In this document: positions 41,328 through 49,367 of the stretch, piece by piece
Layout of the letters: every line of letters begins with the position of its first letter
Numbering within the stretch: position 1 is the first letter of the stretch
DNA from: Paractinoplanes deccanensis
Lineage (GTDB): Bacteria; Actinomycetota; Actinomycetes; Mycobacteriales; Micromonosporaceae
Assembly (NCBI RefSeq): GCF_016862115.1
Contig: NZ_BOMI01000092.1
Location: forward strand, 1 to 64,000
Length of the DNA: 64,000 nucleotides
Direction of reading: 5' to 3'
Made by a program: the position numbers and the translations under genes
Notes under the pieces: model-generated
The model's database searches: none
The model's input: the letters and a program-made list of their open reading frames with translations, nothing else
Told to the model about the DNA's origin: nothing

Positions 41328-41414
41328 ATGAAGAACTTCGTCGCACCCCTGAGCTTCACCATCGCCGCCGTCTGGGTGGTGGTCCTGTTCGTCCTCGTGC
41401 ACGGCAACCCGTGA
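41328..41414 (+). CDS. Possible 28-aa membrane peptide
   Basis: ATG 41328 opens MKNFVAPLSFTIAAVWVVVL followed by FVLVHGNP and a stop, a single membrane helix with an untypical lack of Arg. An in-frame GTG at 41238 would extend it to 58 aa. There is no strong ribosome site. It lies downstream of the hairpins and just before the end of the convergent VWA gene. Confidence 0.4.
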   Translation: MKNFVAPLSFTIAAVWVVVLFVLVHGNP

Positions 41415-41422
41415 TCCGCGTC

Positions 41423-41470
41423 TGATCGCCGGGCACTACGGCAGCTTTTGATCGCCGGGTGCTACGGCAG
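41423..41470. repeat. 22-bp direct repeat at the VWA gene end
   Basis: Two copies (41423-41444 and 41449-41470) differ at two bases. The second copy contains the VWA stop codon, so the 3' end of that gene appears duplicated just downstream. Confidence 0.6.
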
Positions 41471-42412
41471 CCGGGACGTCCACAGCAGGCTCGAAGCCGC
41501 CGCCGCGAGACCGAGCAGCAGCGCCACCCCCGCGTACCACTGGGTGACCTCGCGCGGCTGCACGCGGTGGCCGATCGAGCTGCCCATGTCCTCGTACACC
41601 TTCTTGAGCTCGCCGACCGACGCGGCCTCGTAGAAGTAGCCGTCCGTCTTCTCCGCCAGCTGCTGGAGCGACAGCCGGTCGACCGGCACCCGCTGGAGCG
41701 CGCCGCGGATGTCGACCACGCCGGAGTCGGTGCCGAACGCGATCGTCGAGACCGGCACGTTGGCCTGCGAGGCGGCGGTCGCCGCGTCCTCGATCGAACG
41801 GCCCGACGTGCGGTAGCCGTCGGAGAGCAGCACGATCCGCGCGGGCGGGGCCCCGTCGGCACCGTCGGCCGGCACCGAGCGGATCGCGTCGAGCGAGGTG
41901 AAGACCGCCTCACCGGTCGCGGTGGCCTCGGCCAGGGTCAGCGAGTCGATCCCCGAGATCACCTCGGAGCGGTCCTTGGTCGGCGACACCAGCACGTTCG
42001 CCGACTTGGCAAAGGACACCAGACCGAGGTTGTACGTGACCGGCAGCTCGTTCACGAACGCCTTGGCCGCCTCCTGCGCCGCCTCGATCCGGTTGGGCGC
42101 GACGTCGTCGGCCTCCATTGACAGCGACACGTCGATGGCGAGCATGACGGTGGCCCGCTCGAGCGGCTCCTCCTTGTCGACCGAGGGCCGGGCCAGCGCG
42201 GCGCCGAGGGTCAGCAGCGAGAGCAGGAACGCCGCCGCGGAGACGTGCCGGCGCCAGCCGAGGCCCTTCGGGGCGAGCGTGCGGAGCAGGTCGACGTTGG
42301 TGAACCGCATCGCGTACTGCCGGCGGCGGAACTGCCGGAACACGTAGACGCCCGCGACGAGCAGCACGGGCAGCAGGGCCAGCAGCCACAGCGGTTCCAG
42401 GAAACGGATCAT
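41462..42412 (-). CDS. VWA-domain membrane protein (BatA-like)
   Basis: 316 aa. Two N-terminal membrane segments (FLEPLWLLALLPVLLVAGVYVF and the helix near 60) precede a von Willebrand A domain with a full MIDAS site: DVSLSM, a later T and D (LLSDGYRTSG). A C-terminal helix (WYAGVALLLGLAAAASSLL) anchors the other side. It is the third gene of the MoxR-DUF58-VWA cluster, a unit thought to act in envelope protein maturation or stress. Its ATG overlaps the DUF58 stop (ATGA). Confidence 0.88.
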   Translation of the reverse strand: MIRFLEPLWLLALLPVLLVAGVYVFRQFRRRQYAMRFTNVDLLRTLAPKGLGWRRHVSAAAFLLSLLTLGAALARPSVDKEEPLERATVMLAIDVSLSMEADDVAPNRIEAAQEAAKAFVNELPVTYNLGLVSFAKSANVLVSPTKDRSEVISGIDSLTLAEATATGEAVFTSLDAIRSVPADGADGAPPARIVLLSDGYRTSGRSIEDAATAASQANVPVSTIAFGTDSGVVDIRGALQRVPVDRLSLQQLAEKTDGYFYEAASVGELKKVYEDMGSSIGHRVQPREVTQWYAGVALLLGLAAAASSLLWTSRLP

Positions 42413-43677
42413 CGGGTGGTCCCCCGGGTGCGTGCGTGTCGCTGGGCGGCCACGAATCGGACCACGTCCAGCAGCCAGTCGGTGTCGGTGCGCAGGCGCA
42501 GATGGGCGGCCCCCGCGGTGCGCAAGGCCCGGGCGATCTCGCCCCGCTGCCGGGCCGCCGCCTCAGCGTAGCGGGCCCGCAGCTTCGGGTCGGCGGTCTG
42601 CACCTCGTGCAGCGCACCGGTCTCCGGATCGGCGAGGGTCAGCACCCCGACGTCCGGAAGCTCCAGCTCGCGCGGGTCCACGACCTCGATCGCGAGCACG
42701 TCGTGCCGCACGCCCAGCTTGCGGATCGGCCGCGCCCACCCGTCGACCGGCGCCATGAAGTCGCTGATCACCACGGCCACGCCCCGCCGCCGCGGCGGCC
42801 TGTTCAACATGTCGATCAGCGCGCCCAGATCGGCACGCCCCGGCCGGATCTCGGTACGGGCAATCGCGCGCAGCAGCCCCTGCGCCTCCTTGCGCCCCGG
42901 CCGCGCCGGCATCCGCACCATCGCCGGGCCGTCGCCGCCCGGCCCACCGCTCCGCTCGCCGCCCGGCCCACCGCTCCGCTCGCCGCCCGGCCCGCCGAAC
43001 CCCGACGCGCCCGGACCACCGAACCCCGGCGCGCCCGGCCCACCGAACCCCGGCGCGCCCGGCCCCGCCGCTCCGGCGTACCCCGGTCCACCCGCCCACG
43101 CCGCGCCGTCGCCGGCGCCCGGGGCGCCGGCCGCGGCGTTCTCCTTGCGTGCCCGCCGGCGGCTCCACCACGTGCCGCCCTTGTCGCGCACGCCGGAGCC
43201 GGTGCCCACGACCGCGCCGATGCGGTTGCCGCCGCGCACGGTGAGGTGGGCCATCGCGGTCGCCGCCGCCATCACGAGGTCGCTCTTGAGCCACTGCGCC
43301 GTGCCGAACTCGAGGCTGGCGCTCAGGTCGATCGCCATCCACGTCTCGAGCTCCCGGTCGGCCACCGTGCGCCGCACGTGCGGCAGTGTGGTGCGCGCCG
43401 TGACCGGCCAGTCCATCCGCCGCACGTCGTCGCCGGGCCGGTATTCGCGGGACTCCCCCGCCTCACTGCCCGGCCCGGGCAGCAGCCCGACGTAGTCGCC
43501 CTGAAGCAGCCCGTCGAGCTTGCGCGTGACCAGCAACTGAAGCCGCGACAGCACCGCCTCGGCCCGCGCCGTGCCGGCCTCACCCTCCAGCGGAGTCGCC
43601 AGCGCCGTGGTCCGCCCGCCACTCTGAGCCCCCACGCCCTGAGCTCCACCGTGCTGGCCTAGTGCTGGGCCGGCCAT
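42409..43677 (-). CDS. DUF58 protein with Gly/Pro repeat insertion
   Basis: 422 aa. DUF58 signatures: DYVGLLPGPGSEAGESREYRPGDDVRRMDW, the VWA-like strand IDLSASLEFG, and RRRGVAVVISDFM. Between ~170 and ~257 it carries an insertion rich in G, P, A, F and E, built on a 24-bp repeat (GPGGERSG and GAPGFGGP units), collagen-like in composition. Relatives lack this. It sits between MoxR and the VWA gene, overlapping both. The insertion is probably an unstructured loop and may vary in length between strains. Confidence 0.88.
   Translation of the reverse strand: MAGPALGQHGGAQGVGAQSGGRTTALATPLEGEAGTARAEAVLSRLQLLVTRKLDGLLQGDYVGLLPGPGSEAGESREYRPGDDVRRMDWPVTARTTLPHVRRTVADRELETWMAIDLSASLEFGTAQWLKSDLVMAAATAMAHLTVRGGNRIGAVVGTGSGVRDKGGTWWSRRRARKENAAAGAPGAGDGAAWAGGPGYAGAAGPGAPGFGGPGAPGFGGPGASGFGGPGGERSGGPGGERSGGPGGDGPAMVRMPARPGRKEAQGLLRAIARTEIRPGRADLGALIDMLNRPPRRRGVAVVISDFMAPVDGWARPIRKLGVRHDVLAIEVVDPRELELPDVGVLTLADPETGALHEVQTADPKLRARYAEAAARQRGEIARALRTAGAAHLRLRTDTDWLLDVVRFVAAQRHARTRGTTR
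42935..43066. repeat. 24-bp coding repeat array in DUF58 gene
   Basis: About five and a half copies of a 24-base unit in two families: identical copies start at 42935 and 42959, and near-identical copies of the second family at 42995, 43019 and 43043. Each unit encodes eight residues, so copy-number change keeps the frame. Confidence 0.75.
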
Positions 43678-44789
43678 GCCGCTCCGTTCTGCGCGGGTGC
43701 GCCCTGCGGGACCCCGCTCACCGGGGCTGCCGACGGGTGGGTGCCGTTCGGCGAGGTGCCCTGGCGGGCCGCGACCGACGGCAGCGGCACGCTCTGCATG
43801 ATGCGGGCGACGATGTGGTCGGCCGGGATGTCGTCGGCGAGCGCGTCGTAGCTGAGCACCAGCCGGTGGCGCAGGATGTCGGGCGCGATGTCCTGCACGT
43901 CCTGCGGCAGCGCGTAGTCACGGCCGCGCAGCAGCGCCAGCGCCCGGGTGGCCCGGACGATGCCGAGCGAGGCGCGCGGGCTCGCGCCGTACTGGATGAG
44001 CTGCGCGACGTCCGGCATGCCGTGCTGCGCCGGGGCGCGGGTCGCCAGCACCAGCCGGACCGTGTAGTCGACCAGCGCGTTGTGCACGAACACCTGGTCG
44101 GCGCGGCGCTGGAGGCCGAGCAGATCCTCCGGGGTGAAGACCGGCTTGGGCTCGGGCGGGCTGACCCCCATCCGGTAGACGATCTCCCGCTCCTCGGCGT
44201 CCGTCGGGTAGCCGACGAGGATCTTCATGAGGAAGCGGTCGCGCTGCGCCTCGGGCAGCGGGTAGACGCCCTCCTGCTCGATCGGGTTCTGCGTCGCCAT
44301 GACGAGGAACGGGCTCGGCACCTCGTGGGACTGCCCGCCGATCGACACCTGGTGCTCGGCCATGACCTCGAGCAGCGCCGACTGCACCTTGGCCGGCGCC
44401 CGGTTGATCTCGTCGGCGAGCAGGAAGTTGACGAAGACCGGCCCGAGCTCGACGTCGAACTTCTCGCTGCTCTGCCGGTAGATGCGGGTGCCGACGATGT
44501 CGGCGGGCACCAGGTCGGGCGTGAACTGCACGCGGGAGAACGTGCCGCCGACCACCCGGGCCAGCGTCTCGACGGCGAGCGTCTTGGCCACGCCCGGCAC
44601 GCCCTCGAGCAGGCAGTGCCCGCGGGCCAGCAGCGCCACGAACATGCGCTCGACCATCCGGTCCTGACCGACGATCACCCGCTTGACCTCGAACATCGCG
44701 CGCTCGAGCTGCGAGGCGTCCTGTGCCGGGGGCACCGGCGCGGGCGCGCCGTCGTTGGTCTCGGTCTCGGGCGTGAGCGGCTGAGCCAC
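43659..44789 (-). CDS. MoxR-type AAA ATPase
   Basis: 376 aa. Walker A LEGVPGVAKT, Walker B LLADEINRAPAKVQ, sensor 1 ATQNP and the arginine-finger region QRDRFLMKILVGYP are clear. MoxR ATPases work as chaperones for partner VWA proteins. GTG 44789 with GGAGG is chosen over the 44852 start. First gene of the MoxR-DUF58-VWA operon. The Pro/Ala-rich tail ends inside the DUF58 start (19-base overlap). Confidence 0.92.
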   Translation of the reverse strand: MAQPLTPETETNDGAPAPVPPAQDASQLERAMFEVKRVIVGQDRMVERMFVALLARGHCLLEGVPGVAKTLAVETLARVVGGTFSRVQFTPDLVPADIVGTRIYRQSSEKFDVELGPVFVNFLLADEINRAPAKVQSALLEVMAEHQVSIGGQSHEVPSPFLVMATQNPIEQEGVYPLPEAQRDRFLMKILVGYPTDAEEREIVYRMGVSPPEPKPVFTPEDLLGLQRRADQVFVHNALVDYTVRLVLATRAPAQHGMPDVAQLIQYGASPRASLGIVRATRALALLRGRDYALPQDVQDIAPDILRHRLVLSYDALADDIPADHIVARIMQSVPLPSVAARQGTSPNGTHPSAAPVSGVPQGAPAQNGAAWPAQH

Positions 44790-45061
44790 CGGTCCTCCAC
44801 AGCGGTCGAAAGTGCCATCGACTCCTCGCGCCGGCGTGCTGCCGACGCTCAAGACTTACACGACCGACCTGAGAGCGCGCTTGTGGTGTCGCATTACGCG
44901 CCACCAACGGCCACCACCATGGCCCAGTCGTGTCGATCTTTCTGCGCGATGCGCCGGTTCGGGCACACGAGCCGGGTGGATGCGCCGCCCCGTGAAGCGT
45001 GTAACATTCTTCCCGTCGCCGGGCGGCTTCCCCCGTGGCCGCCCGGCGCAATAATTCTCCG

Positions 45062-45394
45062 GTGGCCCTTCCTTTCTCCGACGGCCCCGTCGAGCCCGAT
45101 GGAACTATCCAGCCCGATGGAACTATCCAGCCCGATGGAACTATCCAGCTCGGTGGACCTGTCCCGCCCGGTGGCCCCGTCGAGACCTCACCCCAATGCT
45201 CCGCCAAGGGCTGCCGTGCCGCCGCCGTCTGGCAGCTGCGGTGGAACAACCCCAAGCTGCACGAGCCCGACCGCCGCAAGACGTGGCTCGCGTGCGACGA
45301 ACACCGGGTCTCGCTCGGCAACTTCCTCGATCTCCGCGGATTCCTGCGCGAAGTGACGCCCTTCGGTACGGCGTCCGATGCGCCCATCTCCTAG
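45062..45394 (+). CDS. Small zinc-ribbon protein with tandem repeats
   Basis: 110 aa from GTG 45062 (an in-frame GTG at 45035 adds nine residues). The N-terminal third has three exact copies of PDGTIQ and then GGP repeats. The C-terminal part holds CSAKGC, WRWNNPKLHEP-type region and ACDEHR, a probable Cys/His metal site. The domain is widespread in actinobacteria as a short protein of unknown role, sometimes misnamed acetone carboxylase. It is followed ten bases later by the first bPH2 gene. Confidence 0.65.
   Translation: MALPFSDGPVEPDGTIQPDGTIQPDGTIQLGGPVPPGGPVETSPQCSAKGCRAAAVWQLRWNNPKLHEPDRRKTWLACDEHRVSLGNFLDLRGFLREVTPFGTASDAPIS
45095..45148 (+). repeat. Three exact 18-bp tandem repeats
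   Basis: The unit CCCGATGGAACTATCCAG occurs at 45095, 45113 and 45131 without change, encoding PDGTIQ three times. Its AT content (GGAACTATC) is unusual here, and the repeat ends in degenerate copies. Codon use differs from the rest of the gene. Confidence 0.85.
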
Positions 45395-45403
45395 GCTCAA
45401 GCT

Positions 45404-45916
45404 GTGACCGAGCCGCAGAGAGCAGCCGTCGATGCCCTGGAGCCGTGGCCCGACACCGTCGAGTGGCGCCCGGTCTCCCCCAAGCTGATCACAGTGGAGC
45501 TGATCGTCCGCATCGCCTGGTCGCTGGCGCTGATCGCCGGCCTGGCCGTGGGCTGGGCCCTCCAGGGCCACTGGCTGTGGCGCCTCGGCATCGCGCTGGT
45601 CGTCGTCAACGCGATCTGGCGCTCCTTCGTCACGGTCCGCGCCGTGCGCGCCTGGGGCTACGCCGAACGCGACCAGGACCTCCTGGTCCGCCACGGCCTG
45701 CTGGTCCGCCGGCTCTCCATCGTCCCGTACGCGAGAATGCAGTTCGTCGACGTCACCGCCGGCCCCCTCGAACGAGCCTTCGGCCTGGCCACCGTCCAAC
45801 TGCACACCGCCGCGGCCGCCAGCGACGCCCGCATCCCCGGCCTCCCCCCGGCCGAGGCGTCCCGCCTGCGCGACCGCCTGACCGCCCTCGGCGAGGACCG
45901 GGCCGAGGGCCTGTGA
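45404..45916 (+). CDS. Bacterial PH-domain membrane protein (single)
   Basis: 170 aa. Two membrane helices near the N-terminus (~30-75) are followed by one bacterial PH (bPH2) domain: DLLVRHGLLVRRLSIVPYARMQFVDVTAGPLERAFGLATVQLHT, the YdbS/YdbT signature. GTG/ATG positions agree with the spacing from the previous stop. The next, larger bPH2 gene overlaps its stop (GTGA). The pair resembles Bacillus YdbS-YdbT, linked to envelope stress; the function is unproven. Confidence 0.85.
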   Translation: MTEPQRAAVDALEPWPDTVEWRPVSPKLITVELIVRIAWSLALIAGLAVGWALQGHWLWRLGIALVVVNAIWRSFVTVRAVRAWGYAERDQDLLVRHGLLVRRLSIVPYARMQFVDVTAGPLERAFGLATVQLHTAAAASDARIPGLPPAEASRLRDRLTALGEDRAEGL

Positions 45917-47898
45917 CCACTCCCGGACCCCACCCACCAGGCCCACACGCCTCCGGCCCCGCCGCACCAGGCCCCGCGGCACCCGGCCCGCAGGGCCCCA
46001 TGTCGGGCGCGGCCAACCTTGACGGCGCCATGCCCGGATCACCCGGCCCTGTCGGAGCCGGCGCGGACGGCGCCCCGCCCGCCGGGCCGGGCGGCAACGG
46101 CGAGGCGGAACCCCGGCGGCGCCTCCACCCGCTCAGCCCGCTGCTGCACGGGGCCAAGAGCATCGCGGTTATCGTCGCGGCCCTGTCCTGGCAGACGCTG
46201 TCCCAGGTCGGCCTCGAACGTTTCGCGCTGGTCGTGCTCGTTCTGGCCGTCGGCGTGGTCATCTTCTCGATCGTCGGCTGGCTCACCACCGGCTACCAGG
46301 TGGTCGGCCGCGAGCTGCGCATCTCCGACGGCGTGATCTGGCGCCGTAACCGCGCCATCCCCCTCGAACGCCTCCAGGCCGTCGAGCTGCGCCGCCCGCT
46401 GCTGGCCCAGCTGACCGGCCTCGCCGAGCTGCGCCTCGAGGTGATCGGCGGCGGCAAGACCGAGGCACCGCTGTCGTTCCTCACGGTGCGCGAGGCCGCC
46501 ACGTTGCGCGAACGCCTGCTCGCGCTCGCCGGCCGCGCGCCTGGCACCCGTACCCCTGCTGGAGCGGAACCCACCACCGGGCCGGCGGCAGCGGCACCCG
46601 GCGCTCCCGCCCTCGAACGCCCGCTGCTGCGCGTCCGCAACCGCGACCTGGTGGTGAGCCAGCTCCTCACCCCGCAGGCGTTCTTCCTGCCGCTCGGCGT
46701 CGCCTTCGTCATCATGCAGTTCGTCCTCGAAGGCTCCTGGACCTTCATCGGCATCGCCAGCACGGTCACCGCCATGGCCGGTGTGCTGCTCCAGCCGGTC
46801 CGCCGCGTGCTCCAGGACTGGGACTTCCGCCTGGCCCGCGACCCGGACGGCCGCCTCGTGGTGCGCTTCGGCCTGCTCGAGACGCGCAGCCAGATCGTCC
46901 CGCTCAACCGGGTGCAGGCCGTCGGCGCCACCTGGCCCCTGCTCTGGCGCGGCCAGGGCTGGCTGCACCTGCGGCTCGACATCGCCGGCTACGCGGGCGA
47001 GCCCGGCAGCGGTGACACCAAACGAGCCGACCGCCTGCTCCCGGTCGGCGACTTCGCGACGGCCCGCGCCCTGGTCTGGGACGTCCTGCCCGGCGTCGAC
47101 CTGGCGACCCTGGCCACCAGCCCGCCGCCGCGAAGGGCCCGCTGGCTCAACCCGGTCTCGCTGCGCTACATCGGCGCGGGGCTCACCCCGGAGGTCTTCG
47201 TCACCCGCTGGGGCCTGCTGACCCGCGAGATGCACATCGTGCCGTACGCCCGCCTCCAGAGCGTCCGCGTCGTGCAGGGACCCGTGCAGCGCCTCCTCGG
47301 CCTGGCCACGGTCTACGCCGACACGGCCCGCGGCCGCTCCGGCCGGGCGAAGGACCGCGACCTCGCCGAGGCCTGGGCGCTGGCGGAGGAACTGGCCAAG
47401 CGAGCCCGCCAGGCCCGCCAGCCGGCCCCGCTCACCACCGACCGCCTGGCCCCGTCCGCCGTCGCCGCCCCACCCTCCGGTTCGGGCGCGGTCCCCGGCG
47501 CACCCACCACCCCGCCCTTCGGCACTCCACCCCCGCCGCCCGGCTTCACCACTCCGGGATACGGCACCACCCCGCCACCCCCGGGCTACCCGATCACCCC
47601 GCCGCCGCCCCCGGGCTTCGCCGCCACTCCCCCACCTCCGCGTCACCCGGTCACGCCTCCGCCCCAGGTCCCGTGGCCGATGCCGGGCGCCACGCCCGTT
47701 CCCGCACCCGGCGCAGCGCCCCACGCGACACCGAGCTCAGCACCCGGCGCGACACCGCCGGCGCCCCACGCGACACCCAGCTCAGCACCCGGCGCGACAC
47801 CAGCCTCGGCGCCCGGTGCGGCACCGGGCTCAGCGCCGGGCGCGGTGCCCGATCCCGCGGAGGATGACGCGTATTGGCGCCGGCCCGAGCAGCCTTAA
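45913..47898 (+). CDS. Triple bacterial PH-domain membrane protein (YdbT-like)
   Basis: 661 aa. Gly/Pro-rich N-terminus (~1-65), then helices and a bPH2 domain (VVGRELRISDGVIWRRNRAIPLERLQAVEL), a second after ~220 (LRVRNRDLVVS... GRLVVRFGLLETRSQIVPLNRVQAV), and a third (FVTRWGLLTREMHIVPYARLQSVRV) to ~480. The last ~170 residues are a Pro/Gly tail with PPPPGF and APHATPSSAPGAT repeats. GTG start overlapping the previous stop. Likely inner-membrane, cytosolic PH-like face; partner is the preceding protein. Confidence 0.83.
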   Translation: MTTPGPHPPGPHASGPAAPGPAAPGPQGPMSGAANLDGAMPGSPGPVGAGADGAPPAGPGGNGEAEPRRRLHPLSPLLHGAKSIAVIVAALSWQTLSQVGLERFALVVLVLAVGVVIFSIVGWLTTGYQVVGRELRISDGVIWRRNRAIPLERLQAVELRRPLLAQLTGLAELRLEVIGGGKTEAPLSFLTVREAATLRERLLALAGRAPGTRTPAGAEPTTGPAAAAPGAPALERPLLRVRNRDLVVSQLLTPQAFFLPLGVAFVIMQFVLEGSWTFIGIASTVTAMAGVLLQPVRRVLQDWDFRLARDPDGRLVVRFGLLETRSQIVPLNRVQAVGATWPLLWRGQGWLHLRLDIAGYAGEPGSGDTKRADRLLPVGDFATARALVWDVLPGVDLATLATSPPPRRARWLNPVSLRYIGAGLTPEVFVTRWGLLTREMHIVPYARLQSVRVVQGPVQRLLGLATVYADTARGRSGRAKDRDLAEAWALAEELAKRARQARQPAPLTTDRLAPSAVAAPPSGSGAVPGAPTTPPFGTPPPPPGFTTPGYGTTPPPPGYPITPPPPPGFAATPPPPRHPVTPPPQVPWPMPGATPVPAPGAAPHATPSSAPGATPPAPHATPSSAPGATPASAPGAAPGSAPGAVPDPAEDDAYWRRPEQP

Positions 47899-47907
47899 GC
47901 TCTGGCT

Positions 47908-48300
47908 ATGCAGCTTCCGGATTTCTCGCCCGGTCTCAGCGCCCGGGTGGAGTTGACCGTCACCGACGCCGACACGGCTCAGGCCCTCGGCTCGGGTGAC
48001 GTGCCCGTGCTCGCCACTCCCCGGGTGCTGGCGCTCGCCGAGGTCGCCACCGTCGCCGCCACCGCCCGCACCCTGCCGGGCGGCCTCACCACGGTCGGCA
48101 AGAGGGCCGAGGTGGAGCACCGGGCGGCCGTTCCCCTCGGCCACCGGGTCACCGCGCTCGCCACGCTCACCAAAGTGGACGGCCGCACGCTGGTCTTCGA
48201 GGTCGTCGTCCGCGACGGCGAAAAGACCGTCGCCGAGGTACGCATCGAGCGCGTCATGCTCGACCGCCAGCGCTTCATCGCCAAGGCGCTGGGCGACTGA
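47908..48300 (+). CDS. FlK-like hotdog thioesterase
   Basis: 130 aa. It matches the fluoroacetyl-CoA thioesterase-like (FlK) hotdog family: SGDVPVLATPRVLALAEVATVAA, then LTTVGKRAEVEHRAAVPLGHRVTALA and LVFEVVVRDG. FlK acts on fluoroacetyl-CoA; ordinary members are housekeeping acyl-CoA thioesterases. The family catalytic Thr/Glu/His correspond to residues in these segments but are not confirmed. Starts 9 bases after the bPH2 gene. Confidence 0.8.
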   Translation: MQLPDFSPGLSARVELTVTDADTAQALGSGDVPVLATPRVLALAEVATVAATARTLPGGLTTVGKRAEVEHRAAVPLGHRVTALATLTKVDGRTLVFEVVVRDGEKTVAEVRIERVMLDRQRFIAKALGD

Positions 48301-48327
48301 GACCGGCGGCGACGAGGCACCCCACGA

Positions 48328-49266
48328 CTAGAGCAGCGCTCCCCACCGAGCCGTGAGCTCCTCCTGCGTGGGCATCGCGACCGCACCGCCGCGGCGCTCG
48401 CAGACCAGCGCGGCCACCGCGAGAGCGAAGCGCACGTTGCGCTGCCAGCCGTCGAGATCCTTGGGCAGGCCGTCGGCGAGCAGCCGGCGAACGAGAGCGC
48501 CCATCACCGAGTCCCCGGCCCCCGTCGCGTCGATCGCGTCCACGGCCGGCGCCGGCAACATCACCGCGCCGTCGTCCGCCGACACGTACGCCCCCTGTGA
48601 CCCCCGGGTCACCACCACGGCCTTCGCGCCCAGCCCTCGGATCCGCTCGGCCGCGACCTCCGGCGTCGCCCCGTCGTAGAGCACCTCGGCGTCGGCAGCG
48701 CTCAGCTTGACCAGGTCGGCCGCCGCGAAGAACTCCTCGGACAGCTCGCGCAGCGCGGTCACCGCGGCACCGTCCGGCAGCAGCGTCGGCCGGGCGTTGG
48801 GATCGAACACCTTCAGCGGCCCCGGCACCGCCCACGCGGCCCGCGCGGCGGCCCGGAACGGCTCCCGCAGCAGGCAGATGGAGCCCGCGTAGAGCACGTC
48901 CGCGCCGCGGATCCCCTCGATGTCCACGTCACCGGGCGCGAGCAACGCGTACGACGGCGGCTCCCCGTAGAACGTGAAGGTCGGCTCCGCCCCCACGAAG
49001 GTGGTCACCGCGAGCGTGGTCGGCACCGCGACCCGCTTGACCCCGCCGACGCCCACGCCCACCTCCCGCAGGAAGGCCGCGATCCGGTCGCCGAGGACGT
49101 CGTTGCTGAGCGACCCCACATACCGCACCTCGCCACCGAGCCGGGTCGCACCCACCGCGACATTGAGCGGCGCCCCGCCGATCGCCTGCCGGTAGACCAC
49201 CCCGCCGTCGTGCTCGGCCTCCTGAAGGTCGATCAGCGCCTCGCCGAGCACCACCGCATAGCCCAT
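48328..49266 (-). CDS. PfkB-family sugar kinase
   Basis: 312 aa ribokinase/fructokinase-like. N-terminal GEALIDL and GGAPLNVAVGATRLGG, and the PfkB motif 2 with catalytic Asp DATGAGDSVMGALV. FYGEPPSYALL gives the lid region. It phosphorylates a sugar, probably fructose or a related hexose, with ATP. ATG 49266 has AGGGGGAC upstream. It is convergent with the thioesterase and divergent from the SOD-like lipoprotein. Confidence 0.87.
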   Translation of the reverse strand: MGYAVVLGEALIDLQEAEHDGGVVYRQAIGGAPLNVAVGATRLGGEVRYVGSLSNDVLGDRIAAFLREVGVGVGGVKRVAVPTTLAVTTFVGAEPTFTFYGEPPSYALLAPGDVDIEGIRGADVLYAGSICLLREPFRAAARAAWAVPGPLKVFDPNARPTLLPDGAAVTALRELSEEFFAAADLVKLSAADAEVLYDGATPEVAAERIRGLGAKAVVVTRGSQGAYVSADDGAVMLPAPAVDAIDATGAGDSVMGALVRRLLADGLPKDLDGWQRNVRFALAVAALVCERRGGAVAMPTQEELTARWGALL

Positions 49267-49367
49267 GCCGTCCCCCTGAAACTCCGCCGTAATGACGCCA
49301 GCCTTCCGCCCCGGAACGCGGAGCGCCAGTACTCGTCCATTAAGTACCGTTTTGAGAAGATTGCACC

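Noticed and set aside
42935..43066. Possible CRISPR array
   Set aside because: Repeats are contiguous, without spacers, and keep a coding frame in DUF58.
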